64,000 nucleotides of DNA from Burkholderia sp. Bp9143 (GTDB lineage: Bacteria; Pseudomonadota; Gammaproteobacteria; Burkholderiales; Burkholderiaceae). Shown piece after piece: positions 55,708 to 64,000 of this stretch (positions are counted from its first letter, which is position 1; every line of letters starts with the position of its first letter). The position numbers and the translations under genes were made by a program. Below the pieces are notes generated by a model. That model saw nothing but the letters and a program-made list of their open reading frames with translations. It was not told the DNA's origin and made no database searches. The stretch spans positions 124,001-188,000 of the forward strand of contig NZ_QTPO01000007.1 of NCBI RefSeq assembly GCF_003853645.1. Reading direction: 5' to 3'.

Positions 55708-57099
55708 TCACGCGTCGCGGTGACGCAGCTCGACGCGCTTGATGTCCTTCACGATCACCAGATAGCTGAGCACCGTGACGAGCGCGTTCAGCCCGACGAA
55801 CACGAGCGCGCCGTTGAACGAGCCGCTCGCGCCGACCAGGTAGCCGATCGCGATCGGCGCGACGATGCCGGCCGTGTTGCCGAACATGTTGAACAGGCTG
55901 CCCGACAGGCCGATCGCTTCCTTCGGCGCGGTGTCGGCGACGACGGCCCAGCCGAGCGAGCCGATGCCCTTGCCGAAGAACGACACGGCCATCAGCACGA
56001 TCACCAGCGCTTCGCTGTCGACGTAATTGCAGCCGATGATCACCATCGACAGCAGCATCCCGCCGACGATCGGAATCTTGCGTGCGAGCGTCAGCGACAC
56101 GCCGCGGCGGATCAGCATGTCCGACAACATCCCGCCGAGCACGCCGCCGAGGAACCCGCAGATCGCCGGCAGCGACGTCATGAAGCCGGCCTTCAGCAGC
56201 GACATCCCGCGTGCCTGCACGAGGTAGATCGGGAACCACGTGAGGAAGAAGTACGTGAGCACGTTCACGCAGTACTGGCCGAGATAGACGCCGAGCAGCA
56301 TCCGGTTCGACAGCAGCTGGCGCACGTAGTACCAGCCCGCGACGCGGCTGCTTTCGGACACGGTGCCGTTGCCGCGCGTCCCGGTCGGCCGGCCCGTCGT
56401 GCGCACGAGACCGCCGCCTTGCTCGATATGCTCGAGTTCCGCGCGATTCACCGCCGGATGGTCGGCCGGATCCTTCATCACGCGCAGCCACAGGAACGCG
56501 AGCGCGATGCCGGCGAGCCCGAGCCACAGGTACACGTGGTGCCAGCCGTACGCATGCGTGAGCCACGCCATCAGCGGCGAGAACACCACCGCCGCGAAAT
56601 ACTGCGCGGCGTTGAAGATCGCCGACGCCGTGCCGCGCTCGGCGGTCGGGAACCAGCTCGCGACGACCTTCGCGTTCGCGGGGAACGCGGGTGCCTCGGC
56701 GATGCCGACCGCGAAGCGCATCACGAACAGCGCGGTCACCGCGAACGCGGCGCTGCCGCCGAGCCCGATCGTGCTCTGCAGCAACGTGAACGCCGACCAC
56801 AGGAAGATGCTGGTCGCATACACGCGACGCGCGCCGAAGCGGTCGAGCAGCCAGCCGCTCGGTAGCTGCGCGAGCACGTACGCCCAGCTGAACGCCGAGA
56901 AGATGTAGCCCATCGTCACCGGATCGATGCCGAAGGCCTTGCGGATCGGCGTGCCGGTGATCGACAGCGTCGCGCGGTCCGCGTAGTTGAGCGTCGTGAC
57001 GACGAACAGCATCGCCAGGATCCAGTAGCGCACGGCGGTGCGGCGCACGCTGCCGGCGAGTTCGATCGGAAGATCGCGAGAATGGGACTGATTGGGCAC
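55708..57099 (-). CDS. gudP: MFS transporter, anion:cation symporter family (glucarate/galactarate permease-like)
   Basis: This 463-residue MFS protein of the anion:cation symporter group includes GudP, GarP and ExuT. Typical segments are TLNYADRATLSITGTPI in helix 1, GWLLDRFGARRVY between helices 2 and 3, and AEAPAFPANAKVVASWFP in helix 4. No ATG fits; a GTG at 57099 gives a full first helix and leaves the operator-like motif at 57110-57122 just upstream. It is divergent from the semialdehyde dehydrogenase. The surrounding kdgD and garD genes support D-glucarate or galactarate as substrate. Confidence 0.85.
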   Translation of the reverse strand: MPNQSHSRDLPIELAGSVRRTAVRYWILAMLFVVTTLNYADRATLSITGTPIRKAFGIDPVTMGYIFSAFSWAYVLAQLPSGWLLDRFGARRVYATSIFLWSAFTLLQSTIGLGGSAAFAVTALFVMRFAVGIAEAPAFPANAKVVASWFPTAERGTASAIFNAAQYFAAVVFSPLMAWLTHAYGWHHVYLWLGLAGIALAFLWLRVMKDPADHPAVNRAELEHIEQGGGLVRTTGRPTGTRGNGTVSESSRVAGWYYVRQLLSNRMLLGVYLGQYCVNVLTYFFLTWFPIYLVQARGMSLLKAGFMTSLPAICGFLGGVLGGMLSDMLIRRGVSLTLARKIPIVGGMLLSMVIIGCNYVDSEALVIVLMAVSFFGKGIGSLGWAVVADTAPKEAIGLSGSLFNMFGNTAGIVAPIAIGYLVGASGSFNGALVFVGLNALVTVLSYLVIVKDIKRVELRHRDA

Positions 57100-57109
57100 T
57101 TTAATGTAC

Positions 57110-57122
57110 GTCGTCGTATGAC
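57110..57122. promoter_or_regulatory. Galactarate-cluster operator motif, copy A
   Basis: GTCGTCGTATGAC, one of three copies fitting GTCRTCRTAYRAC. It lies 11 bases upstream of the permease start, in the divergent promoter region with the dehydrogenase gene. A weaker match is at 57289-57301. Confidence 0.5.
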
Positions 57123-57347
57123 ATGGCCGGAAGTTTATGGGCAATATCGGGGCGCAGGAACCTCGGGTTTTCCCTTTGAGTATGGGCCCGGCGGGATAAA
57201 TATTGCGTGCTACTGCCGACTGAATAAAGGTTTACGGGCTATCATCGCGCCTCAGGCACGTCGCCGGAATCGCGAAGCGATGTCGGCAGACATCGTATCT
57301 GTTGAGCTACAATGAGCGAATCATTCCCGAACCACGGAGCACACCCC

Positions 57348-58925
57348 ATGCAACTGACTGGAGAGATGCTGATCGGCGCCGAAGCGGTGGCCGGCTCGGC
57401 CGGTACCTTGCGCGCGTTCGACCCGACGAAGGGCGCGCCGATCGACGCGCCGGCCTTTGGCGTCGCGACGCAGGCCGACGTCGAGCGCGCGTGCGAACTC
57501 GCGCGCGACGCCTTCGACGCGTACCGCGCGCAGCCGCTCGCGGCCCGCGCGGCGTTTCTCGAGGCGATCGCCGACGAAATCGTCGCGCTCGGCGACGCGC
57601 TGATCGAACGCGCGCATGCCGAAACGGGCCTGCCCGTCGCGCGGCTGCAAGGCGAGCGCGGCCGCACCGTCGGCCAGCTCCGGCTGTTCGCGCGCGTCGT
57701 GCGCGACGGGCGCTTCCTCGCCGCGTCGATCGATCCCGCGCAGCCCGCGCGCACGCCGCTGCCGCGCTCGGACCTGCGGCTGCAGAAGGTCGGGCTCGGG
57801 CCCGTCGTCGTGTTCGGCGCGAGCAACTTCCCGCTCGCGTTCTCGGTGGCCGGCGGCGATACCGCGTCGGCGCTGGCGGCCGGCTGCCCGGTGATCGTGA
57901 AGGCTCATGAGGCGCACCTCGGCACGTCCGAGCTGGTCGGCCGCGCGATCCGCGCGGCGGTGGCGAAATGCGGGATGCCGGCCGGCGTGTTCTCGCTGCT
58001 GATCGGCCCCGGCCGCGTGATCGGCGCGGCGCTCGTCAGCCATCCGGCGATCCAGGCCGTCGGCTTCACCGGGTCGCGGCAGGGCGGCATGGCGCTCGTG
58101 CAGCTCGCGAACGCGCGTCCGCAGCCGATTCCCGTCTATGCGGAAATGAGCAGCATCAACCCGGTCGTGCTGTTCCCGGCCGCGCTGGCCGCGCGCGGCG
58201 ACGCGATCGCGACCGGCTTCGTCGATTCCCTGACGCTCGGTACCGGCCAGTTCTGCACGAACCCGGGCCTCGTGCTGGCAGTCGACGGCCCCGATCTCGA
58301 TCGCTTCGAGTCCGTCGCCGCGCAGGCACTCGCGAAGAAGCCGGCCGGCGTGATGCTGACGCGCGGCATCGCCGACGCGTATCGCAACGGTCGCGGCAAG
58401 CTGGCCGAACTGCCGGGCGTGCGCGAAATCGGCGCGGGCGAGGCGGCGCAGACCGACTGCCAGGCAGGCGGCGCGCTGTACGAAGTCGCCGCGCAGGCGT
58501 TCCTCGCCGAGCCGGCGTTCAGCCACGAGGTGTTCGGGCCGGCATCGCTGATCGTGCGCTGCCGCGATCTCGACGAAGTCGCGCGCGTGCTCGACGCGCT
58601 GGAGGGCCAGCTGACGGCCACGTTGCAGATGGACGCCGACGACAAGCCGCTCGCGCGCCGCCTGCTGCCGATCCTCGAACGCAAGGCCGGGCGCCTGCTC
58701 GTCAACGGCTACCCGACCGGCGTCGAGGTGTGCGACGCGATGGTGCACGGCGGGCCGTTCCCGGCGACGTCGAACCCGGCCGTCACGTCGGTCGGCGCGA
58801 CGGCGATCGACCGTTTCCTGCGGCCCGTGTGCTATCAGGACTTCCCGGAAGACCTGCTGCCCGAAGGGCTGCAGGAAAGCAATCCGCTCGAGATTCCGCG
58901 GCTGCGGGACGGGAAGGCGGAGTGA
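57348..58925 (+). CDS. 2,5-dioxovalerate (alpha-ketoglutarate semialdehyde) dehydrogenase
   Basis: This 525-residue aldehyde dehydrogenase oxidises 2,5-dioxopentanoate to 2-oxoglutarate, the last step of oxidative galactarate/glucarate breakdown. Cys303 ([11 protein letters not shown]) and Glu266 (YAEMSSINP) are the catalytic residues, and [22 protein letters not shown] (named in part) is diagnostic of the KGSADH group. I chose the ATG at 57348 because CGGAG precedes it at 8 bases; an ATG at 57312 lacks a ribosome-binding site. It completes the pathway with kdgD and garD downstream. Confidence 0.92.
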   Translation: MQLTGEMLIGAEAVAGSAGTLRAFDPTKGAPIDAPAFGVATQADVERACELARDAFDAYRAQPLAARAAFLEAIADEIVALGDALIERAHAETGLPVARLQGERGRTVGQLRLFARVVRDGRFLAASIDPAQPARTPLPRSDLRLQKVGLGPVVVFGASNFPLAFSVAGGDTASALAAGCPVIVKAHEAHLGTSELVGRAIRAAVAKCGMPAGVFSLLIGPGRVIGAALVSHPAIQAVGFTGSRQGGMALVQLANARPQPIPVYAEMSSINPVVLFPAALAARGDAIATGFVDSLTLGTGQFCTNPGLVLAVDGPDLDRFESVAAQALAKKPAGVMLTRGIADAYRNGRGKLAELPGVREIGAGEAAQTDCQAGGALYEVAAQAFLAEPAFSHEVFGPASLIVRCRDLDEVARVLDALEGQLTATLQMDADDKPLARRLLPILERKAGRLLVNGYPTGVEVCDAMVHGGPFPATSNPAVTSVGATAIDRFLRPVCYQDFPEDLLPEGLQESNPLEIPRLRDGKAE

Positions 58926-58976
58926 GGGTGCGGCGGCTCGGTGCACAAGCCCGAACCGCTTGCTGAATGAATGAAA

Positions 58977-59010
58977 GCGGAGGCGGCCGGCTGGCTGCCT
59001 CCGCTTTTTT
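58977..59010 (+). terminator. Rho-independent terminator after the dehydrogenase gene
   Basis: GCGGAGGCGGCC pairs with GGCTGCCTCCGC (one mismatch), followed directly by six Ts, 51 bases after the stop. Confidence 0.9.
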
Positions 59011-59120
59011 CATGGTGGCTTCCGCGTCGCCGGAATTTCTCCTACAGTAGCGAGGCCTCGGACCGCCCGGCCCGCAGGCGAGCCTGAGAGACCGACAAAA
59101 GACCAAGAGGGAACCATCCG

Positions 59121-59672
59121 ATGAACATCAGCAAGCGCGGCGACCACCTGTTCGCCGCCGGATTGTGGAAGGCGATCGGCGACGTCGCGTATTCGGTGCG
59201 CAGCCGGATCGGCCAGTACAGCGAAGGGCGCGTGCTCGCGAATGCGCTGCTGGAATTCCAGCGCGACCTGGGCGGCAGCGAATTCGACGTGACGATCAAC
59301 CAGGGGCGGCCCGTCACGGGCTCCGACGCGCATTCGCTCGTGTTCGGCCTCGCCGTGCGCCGTTTCAGGCAGGACATGGAAGCGCTGGTGTTCGCGCTCG
59401 AGCATCGCCGCGGCATCGACGAACGCGACCAGAGCCTGCGCACCGAAGCGCTGATGCAGGCCAACAGCGCGCTCCTGACCGCGAAGCAGTCGGCAACGAT
59501 CACGGTCGGCCGGTTCTTCGATGCGGTCGTCGACCGCGACGTGCTGGGGCAGATTCTCGGCGGCGAGTCGAACGCACGTGTGCGCACGGACGCGCAGGGG
59601 CAGATCGAGGCGACCCGGATCAAGCTCGGCAACGTGCGTCACCGAATCATCGGCGTCATCGCGCAGATGTAG
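59121..59672 (+). CDS. Hypothetical protein within the galactarate cluster
   Basis: I do not recognise this 183-residue soluble protein. It has no signal peptide and appears largely helical (DMEALVFALEHRRGIDERD, then SALLTAKQSATITVGRFFDAV). An AGAGGG site precedes the ATG at 59121. A terminator upstream and a hairpin downstream make it a separate transcript, so its place between the dehydrogenase and kdgD may be incidental. Confidence 0.7.
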   Translation: MNISKRGDHLFAAGLWKAIGDVAYSVRSRIGQYSEGRVLANALLEFQRDLGGSEFDVTINQGRPVTGSDAHSLVFGLAVRRFRQDMEALVFALEHRRGIDERDQSLRTEALMQANSALLTAKQSATITVGRFFDAVVDRDVLGQILGGESNARVRTDAQGQIEATRIKLGNVRHRIIGVIAQM

Positions 59673-59728
59673 ATGTGACCGCGCGCATCGCGGCAGGATG
59701 CGCGGCATGGCTGCCGCGGCAAACGACT

Positions 59729-59750
59729 GCGGCCGGCAAGCGCCGGCCGC
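59729..59750. terminator. Hairpin between the hypothetical gene and kdgD
   Basis: GCGGCCGGC-AAGC-GCCGGCCGC, a perfect 9-bp stem with a 4-base loop, between two convergent genes. No T-run. Confidence 0.45.
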
Positions 59751-59813
59751 GATGTAACACGAAACACAAGCCGGCCGCGGTGCCGCTGAAGGCGTCGCGC
59801 CGGCCGTACCCGC

Positions 59814-60728
59814 TTATTGCGGGCCCATCTTCTTGATCAGCACGTCCAGTTCGGCCATTTCGGCGTCGGTGAGGTCGACGAGCGGTGCGCGCACCGGGCC
59901 CGCGTCGTGGCCGACGAGCTTCGCGCCCGCCTTCACGATGCTGACCGCGTAGCCCGCGCGGCGGTTGCGGATCTTCAGGTACGGCAGGAAGAACTCGTCG
60001 ATCAGGCGGCCGACCGTTGCGTGGTCGTCCTTCGCGATCGCTTCGTAGAATTCCATCGCCGTCTTCGGGATGAAGTTGAACACGGCCGACGAGTACACCG
60101 GCACGCCGAGTGCCTTGTACGCGGCTGCGTAGACTTCGGCCGTCGGCAGGCCGCCGAGGTACGCGAAGCGGTCGCCGAGGCGGCGGCGGATCGTGACCAT
60201 GCTCTCGATTTCACCGACGCCGTCCTTGAAGCCGATCAGGTTCGGACAACGATCGGCGAGGCGCTCGAGCATGTCGGCGTTCAGCTTCGAATTCGCGCGG
60301 TTGTACACCACGACGCCGATCTTCAGCGCGCGGCACACCTGCTCGACGTGCTCGGCGATGCCTTCCTGGCTGGCTTCGGTCAGGTAGTGCGGCATCAGCA
60401 GCACGCCGCTCGCGCCGAGGCGCTCGGCTTCCTGCGCGTATTCGATCGCGACGCGCGTCGCGCCGCCGGCGCCGGCCAGGATCGGCACCTTGCCCTTGCA
60501 GGTTTCCGTCGCGACGCGGATCACGTCCGAATACTCGCGCTGCGTGAGCGAGAAGAATTCACCGGTGCCGCCCGCCGCGAACAACGCGGTCGCGCCATAC
60601 GGCGCCAGCCATTCCAGACGCTCGGCATAGGTGGTCGGGCGGAAGCTGCCGTCCGCGTCGAAATCCGTCAGCGGAAACGACAGCAGGCCGTGGGAAATGA
60701 TCTGTTTGAGTTCTTGCGGTGAAGTCAT
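59814..60728 (-). CDS. kdgD: 5-dehydro-4-deoxyglucarate dehydratase
   Basis: This 304-residue DHDPS-family aldolase converts 5-keto-4-deoxyglucarate to 2,5-dioxopentanoate with loss of water and CO2. The Schiff-base lysine is Lys168 (NLIGFKDG), the backbone motif GGTGEFFSL is at 53-61, and Tyr142 is present. The length and N-terminus ([21 protein letters not shown], named in part) match KdgD. It is divergent from garD across 230 bases containing two copies of the shared operator motif. Confidence 0.94.
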   Translation of the reverse strand: MTSPQELKQIISHGLLSFPLTDFDADGSFRPTTYAERLEWLAPYGATALFAAGGTGEFFSLTQREYSDVIRVATETCKGKVPILAGAGGATRVAIEYAQEAERLGASGVLLMPHYLTEASQEGIAEHVEQVCRALKIGVVVYNRANSKLNADMLERLADRCPNLIGFKDGVGEIESMVTIRRRLGDRFAYLGGLPTAEVYAAAYKALGVPVYSSAVFNFIPKTAMEFYEAIAKDDHATVGRLIDEFFLPYLKIRNRRAGYAVSIVKAGAKLVGHDAGPVRAPLVDLTDAEMAELDVLIKKMGPQ

Positions 60729-60798
60729 GATTGGGTCGTCCGTCTAGCGCGAGTGCTGGGTTCGTCGGGTACGGCATCCGGGCCATATTGGCGATGTC

Positions 60799-60818
60799 GT
60801 TGTATGTCATCGTACAAC
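60799..60818. promoter_or_regulatory. Galactarate-cluster operator motif, copy B
   Basis: GTTGTA-N8-TACAAC is a perfect inverted repeat; within it GTCATCGTACAAC (60806-60818) matches the consensus shared with copies A and C. It lies 71-90 bases upstream of kdgD. Confidence 0.55.
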
Positions 60819-60911
60819 GCACGAAAGAGCGACGCAAGCGGTTTGCTGGCTGGCGAAAGGTAGGGTCTTTCCGGATAAGGGTTTACGCAGCATCGCAGGT
60901 TGGTGTTGAAT

Positions 60912-60924
60912 GTCGTATGATGAC
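60912..60924. promoter_or_regulatory. Galactarate-cluster operator motif, copy C
   Basis: GTCGTATGATGAC; on the minus strand GTCATCATACGAC, matching the consensus GTCRTCRTAYRAC. It lies 35-47 bases upstream of the garD start, a position suited to repression. Confidence 0.5.
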
Positions 60925-60958
60925 TAACGATTTGACCGGTAGCTTCCCAGGAATTCCG

Positions 60959-62512
60959 ATGACTGCTTCCCCTCTTTATATCCGCGTGCATCCGGACGAC
61001 AACGTCGCGATCGTCGTCAACGACGGCGGCCTGCCCGAGGGCGCGACGTTCGCCGACGGCCTGACGCTGTGCGAAGGCGTGCCGCAAGGTCACAAGGTCG
61101 CGCTGGTCGACCTCGCGGCCGGCGACCCGATCGTCCGCTACAACGTCGTGATCGGCTACGCGCTCACGGAGCTGCGCCGCGGCACCTGGGTCAACGAGCG
61201 CACGATGCGCATGCCCGAGCCGCCGGGCCTCGACGACCTGCCGCTCGCCACGCGTGCCGCGCCGCCGCTGGCACCGCTCGAAGGCTATACGTTTGAGGGC
61301 TTTCGCAATCCCGACGGTTCGGTCGGCACGCGCAACATTCTCGCGATCACGACGACCGTGCAGTGCGTGTCGGGTGTCGTCGAGCATGCGGTGAAGCGGA
61401 TCAAGGACGAACTGCTGCCGCGTTACCCGAACGTCGACGACGTGGTCGGGCTCGAACACACGTACGGCTGCGGCGTCGCGATCGACGCGCCCGATGCCGA
61501 CATCCCGATCCGCACGCTGCGCAACATCAGCCTGAACCCGAACTTCGGCGGCGAGGTGATGACGGTGAGCCTCGGCTGCGAGAAGCTGCAGCCCGAGCGC
61601 CTGCTGCCGCCCGGCGCGATTCCGGTGGCGGCCGACGGCGCGACGGACAACGGCGGCGTCGTGTGCCTGCAGGACGCCGCGCACGTCGGCTTCAACTCGA
61701 TGATCGACTCGATCATGAAGATGGCCGAATCGCATCTCGAGCGGCTCGACCGCCGTCGTCGCGAAACCTGCCCGGCATCGGATCTCGTCGTCGGCGTGCA
61801 GTGCGGCGGCAGCGACGCGTTCTCGGGGCTCACCGCGAACCCGGCGGTCGGCTTCGCGGCCGACCTGCTCGTGCGCGCGGGCGCGACGATCATGTTCTCG
61901 GAAGTGACCGAAGTGCGCGACGGCGTCGCGCAGCTCACGTCGCGTGCGGCGAACGAGGAGGTCGCACGCGAGATCATCCGCGAGATGGACTGGTACGACC
62001 GCTACCTGCAGCGTGGCCGTGTCGATCGCAGCGCGAACACGACGCCGGGCAACAAGAAGGGCGGCCTGTCGAACATCGTCGAGAAGGCGATGGGTTCGAT
62101 CGTGAAGTCGGGCAGCGCGCCGATCGCTGGCGTCGTGCGTCCCGGCGATCGGGCGCGGCAGAAGGGGCTGCTGTACGCGGCGACGCCCGCGAGCGACTTC
62201 ATCTGCGGCACGCTGCAGCTCGCGGCGGGGATGAACCTGCACGTTTTCACGACCGGCCGCGGCACGCCGTACGGTCTCGCGCAGGTGCCGGTGATCAAGG
62301 TCGCGACGCGCAGCGATCTCGCGCGCCGCTGGCACGACCTGATGGATCTCGACGCCGGGCAGATCGCGACCGGCGCGGCGTCGATCGAGGACGTGGGCTG
62401 GGAGCTGTTCCGGCTGATGCTCGACGTCGCGAGCGGCAAGCGCCGCACGTGGGCCGAGCAATGGAAGCTCGCGAATGCGCTGACGCTGTTCAACCCGGCG
62501 CCGGTGACCTGA
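60959..62512 (+). CDS. garD: Galactarate dehydratase
   Basis: This 517-residue UxaA/GarD-type dehydratase converts galactarate to 5-keto-4-deoxyglucarate. It has the small N-terminal SAF-like domain (about residues 1-75), then the catalytic domain with [23 protein letters not shown] and [18 protein letters not shown] (metal- and substrate-site segments of the family), and [14 protein letters not shown] lies 7 bases before the ATG at 60959; the frame is open further upstream but would run through the operator. Its length matches E. coli GarD (523). Confidence 0.93.
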   Translation: MTASPLYIRVHPDDNVAIVVNDGGLPEGATFADGLTLCEGVPQGHKVALVDLAAGDPIVRYNVVIGYALTELRRGTWVNERTMRMPEPPGLDDLPLATRAAPPLAPLEGYTFEGFRNPDGSVGTRNILAITTTVQCVSGVVEHAVKRIKDELLPRYPNVDDVVGLEHTYGCGVAIDAPDADIPIRTLRNISLNPNFGGEVMTVSLGCEKLQPERLLPPGAIPVAADGATDNGGVVCLQDAAHVGFNSMIDSIMKMAESHLERLDRRRRETCPASDLVVGVQCGGSDAFSGLTANPAVGFAADLLVRAGATIMFSEVTEVRDGVAQLTSRAANEEVAREIIREMDWYDRYLQRGRVDRSANTTPGNKKGGLSNIVEKAMGSIVKSGSAPIAGVVRPGDRARQKGLLYAATPASDFICGTLQLAAGMNLHVFTTGRGTPYGLAQVPVIKVATRSDLARRWHDLMDLDAGQIATGAASIEDVGWELFRLMLDVASGKRRTWAEQWKLANALTLFNPAPVT

Positions 62513-62537
62513 AGCGCGGTTGCGACGGCAGACGATG

Positions 62538-62560
62538 CGGGCGCCTTCGGGCGCCCGTTT
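62538..62560 (+). terminator. Terminator after garD
   Basis: CGGGCGCC-TTCG-GGCGCCCG, an 8-bp perfect stem with a UUCG tetraloop, followed by TTT, 26 bases after the garD stop. Confidence 0.8.
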
Positions 62561-62690
62561 GCATGGTGGCGGCGCGATTTCCTTACTTCGCACGTAATCG
62601 ACCGCCCGTGCGAGGCCGGCGACGATAGCGTCACGCGAACCCGCAACGTCCGCGGCGCTGTCCTCCCCTCATTCACACCAGGAGCCTCGC

Positions 62691-63083
62691 ATGAACACCG
62701 CTCAAACCGTCCCCTCCGCTCACGCCGACCTCGTCGACCGCTATTTCGATGCATGGAACGAACCCGACGTCGCGCGCCGGCGCGCCCTGATCGATGCGAC
62801 CTACGCGAGTGACGCGGCCTATCGCGATCCGCTGATGACCGGCGACGGCCACGCGGGCATCGACACGATGATCGCCGCGGTGCAGGAACGCTTTCCTGCC
62901 TTTCGGTTTCGCCGCACGACCGGCGTCGACGGATTCGGCCAGCACCTGCGTTTCTCGTGGGCGCTCGAGTCGCCCGACGGTGCGACGATCGTGAAGGGCT
63001 CGGATTTCGGCACCGTCGATGCGTCGGGCCGCCTGAAGTCGGTCACGGGTTTCATCGACGAAATGCCGGCCGCGGGAGCGTGA
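62691..63083 (+). CDS. SnoaL-like/NTF2-fold protein
   Basis: This 130-residue NTF2-like protein has a helical N-terminus (HADLVDRYFDAWNEPDVARRRALI, named in part) and a cone-shaped beta sheet (FRRTTGVDGFGQHLRFSWAL). Members include polyketide cyclases, ketosteroid isomerase-like enzymes and many of unknown role. An excellent AGGAG site lies 6 bases before the ATG at 62691. Confidence 0.82.
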   Translation: MNTAQTVPSAHADLVDRYFDAWNEPDVARRRALIDATYASDAAYRDPLMTGDGHAGIDTMIAAVQERFPAFRFRRTTGVDGFGQHLRFSWALESPDGATIVKGSDFGTVDASGRLKSVTGFIDEMPAAGA

Positions 63084-63162
63084 CACGAGCCGCGCATGCC
63101 CGGCGGCGTCCGGGATCGGGTAACGTTATGCGGTTCGTTCCCGATCCTGGAGACTTGCCCAC

Positions 63163-63618
63163 ATGTTGAAGAATCTCGATCCGCTCCTGCACGCTGACAT
63201 CCTGCACACGCTGCGTGCGATGGGCCACGGAGATGAAGTGGTGATTTGCGATGCGAATTTTCCGGCGGAAGCCGTCGCCGAGCACACGGTGGTCGGCCGT
63301 GCGCTGCGCATCGACGGCGCCGATTCGGCGCGCGTCGCGCGCGCGGTGCTGTCCGTGCTGCCGCTCGACACGTTCGTCGATACACCCGCGTGGCGGATGG
63401 AAGTCGTCGGCGACCCGGCCGCGGTGCCGCCCGTGCAGCGCGAAGTGCAGGCCGAGATCGATCGCGCGGAAGGTCGCGCGGTGCCGCTCACGGGCGTCGA
63501 ACGTTTCGCGTTCTACGAGCGCGCGCAGCAGGCGTATGCGGTGATCGTCACCGGCGAGTTGCGCGGCTATGGCTGCTTCATCTTCAAGAAGGGCGTGCTG
63601 CTGAGCGACGCGGGTTAG
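63163..63618 (+). CDS. RbsD/FucU family sugar mutarotase
   Basis: This 151-residue protein of the RbsD/FucU fold interconverts sugar anomers. The conserved start LLHADILHTLRAMGHGDEVVICDANFPA carries the His and Asp of the active site (named in part), and the C-terminal GYGCFIFKKGVL is characteristic. It resembles L-fucose mutarotase FucU more than RbsD. No sugar transporter is adjacent; it follows the SnoaL-like gene by 79 bases. Confidence 0.88.
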   Translation: MLKNLDPLLHADILHTLRAMGHGDEVVICDANFPAEAVAEHTVVGRALRIDGADSARVARAVLSVLPLDTFVDTPAWRMEVVGDPAAVPPVQREVQAEIDRAEGRAVPLTGVERFAFYERAQQAYAVIVTGELRGYGCFIFKKGVLLSDAG

Positions 63619-63720
63619 GGCCGGTTCGCGTTATTTGCGCCAACGGCCGAATGCTGCTTGTCGGGGCGCCGGCGTATGCGTGCCGCCGCCGCAGTGTAAA
63701 GATTTGCTACAACCTTTTTC

Positions 63721-63749
63721 TTGGACACCGCGGAAAGACCCTCTATGCT
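63721..63749 (+). promoter_or_regulatory. Sigma-70-type promoter of the DoxX gene
   Basis: TTGGAC (63721-63726), a 17-base spacer, and TATGCT (63744-63749), 95 bases upstream of the DoxX start. Good match with ideal spacing. Confidence 0.6.
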
Positions 63750-63843
63750 GGCCCATTTGCCGCGGGCCCAGCAGGGCCGCGCGGCCTCGAGCCGCACGGG
63801 CGCGCCCCGTACGGACGGCCGAATTGCATACGAGGAGAGAGGC

Positions 63844-64000
63844 ATGACGCGTTCCGTCGATTCCGGCGTCATTTTTTTCGCACGCCTGGCGCTGGCGGCG
63901 TTGTTCTTGTGGGGCGGCGTGATGAAGCTGCTCGGCTACAGCGATTTCATCGGCTATCTGCATGGACTGAACGTGCCCTATCCGCAGGTGATGGGGCCGG
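63844..64000 (+). CDS. DoxX family membrane protein, 3' end outside window
   Basis: The first 52 codons of a DoxX-type inner-membrane protein are present. The opening GVIFFARLALAALFLWGG forms the first transmembrane helix, followed by MKLLGYSDFIGYLHGLNVP, as in DoxX/DoxD-like proteins that act with thiosulfate or redox enzymes or have unknown roles. GAGGAGAG precedes the ATG at 63844. The rest lies beyond the window. Confidence 0.85.
   Translation, partial: MTRSVDSGVIFFARLALAALFLWGGVMKLLGYSDFIGYLHGLNVPYPQVMGP

Overview
The window is high-GC (about two thirds G+C), densely coded DNA whose gene content and order match the Burkholderia cepacia complex. The strongest marker is the salicylate-inducible RND efflux locus ceoR-llpE-ceoA-ceoB-opcM at 24.4-32.5 kb. 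From memory this locus lies on the second large replicon in B. cenocepacia, so the window is probably chromosome 2. I see no tRNA, rRNA, CRISPR array or prophage. The only transposon-type gene is a lone tnpB at 52.6 kb.

Layout. 0-5 kb: an M20 amidohydrolase (5' end outside the window), a metabolite:proton symporter, a LysR regulator, a periplasmic amino-acid-binding protein and a desuccinylase-like zinc enzyme, followed by a likely small RNA gene (about 5118-5200) with its own promoter and terminator. 5.3-7.5 kb: beta-ketoadipate regulator and thiolase (pcaR-like/pcaF). 7.6-12.8 kb: DUF523, a GNAT acetyltransferase and two tandem Aer-type chemoreceptors that look homogenised by gene conversion. 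12.9-17.4 kb: GABA catabolism (gabT, gabD) with a divergent MocR/GabR-type regulator. 17.5-21.5 kb: DMT transporter, selD, LysE exporter and a purine nucleoside permease-like protein. 21.6-23.5 kb: a lower-GC islet (a secreted protein plus a deuterolysin-like protein lacking its catalytic glutamate) bounded by a second copy of the permease 3' end.

24.4-32.5 kb: the ceo efflux operon. 33.0-36.2 kb: a VapBC toxin-antitoxin pair, a PACE efflux protein with a divergent LysR, and an alpha/beta hydrolase. 36.5-41.6 kb: DUF3579, a DctB/DctD-type two-component pair and a 2-hydroxycarboxylate transporter preceded by a near-perfect sigma-54 promoter and two identical enhancer palindromes, so the three genes form one sensory-transport unit. 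42.0-48.2 kb: a six-gene run (MetQ/N/I-like ABC importer, NtaA/DszA-type flavin monooxygenase, ferritin-like protein, DszC-like oxidoreductase) best read as organosulfur uptake and desulfurisation.

48.2-55.6 kb: a secreted protein, a trimeric autotransporter adhesin, an XRE regulator, tnpB, and a DUF2167 protein coupled to an M50 site-2 protease. 55.7-62.5 kb: D-glucarate/galactarate catabolism (gudP-type permease, ketoglutarate semialdehyde dehydrogenase, kdgD, garD); its promoters share a 13-bp operator-like motif, GTCRTCRTAYRAC. 62.7 kb to the end: a SnoaL-like protein, an RbsD/FucU mutarotase and the start of a DoxX protein.

All calls come from reading the sequence and remembered family features. 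Nothing was searched or computed.
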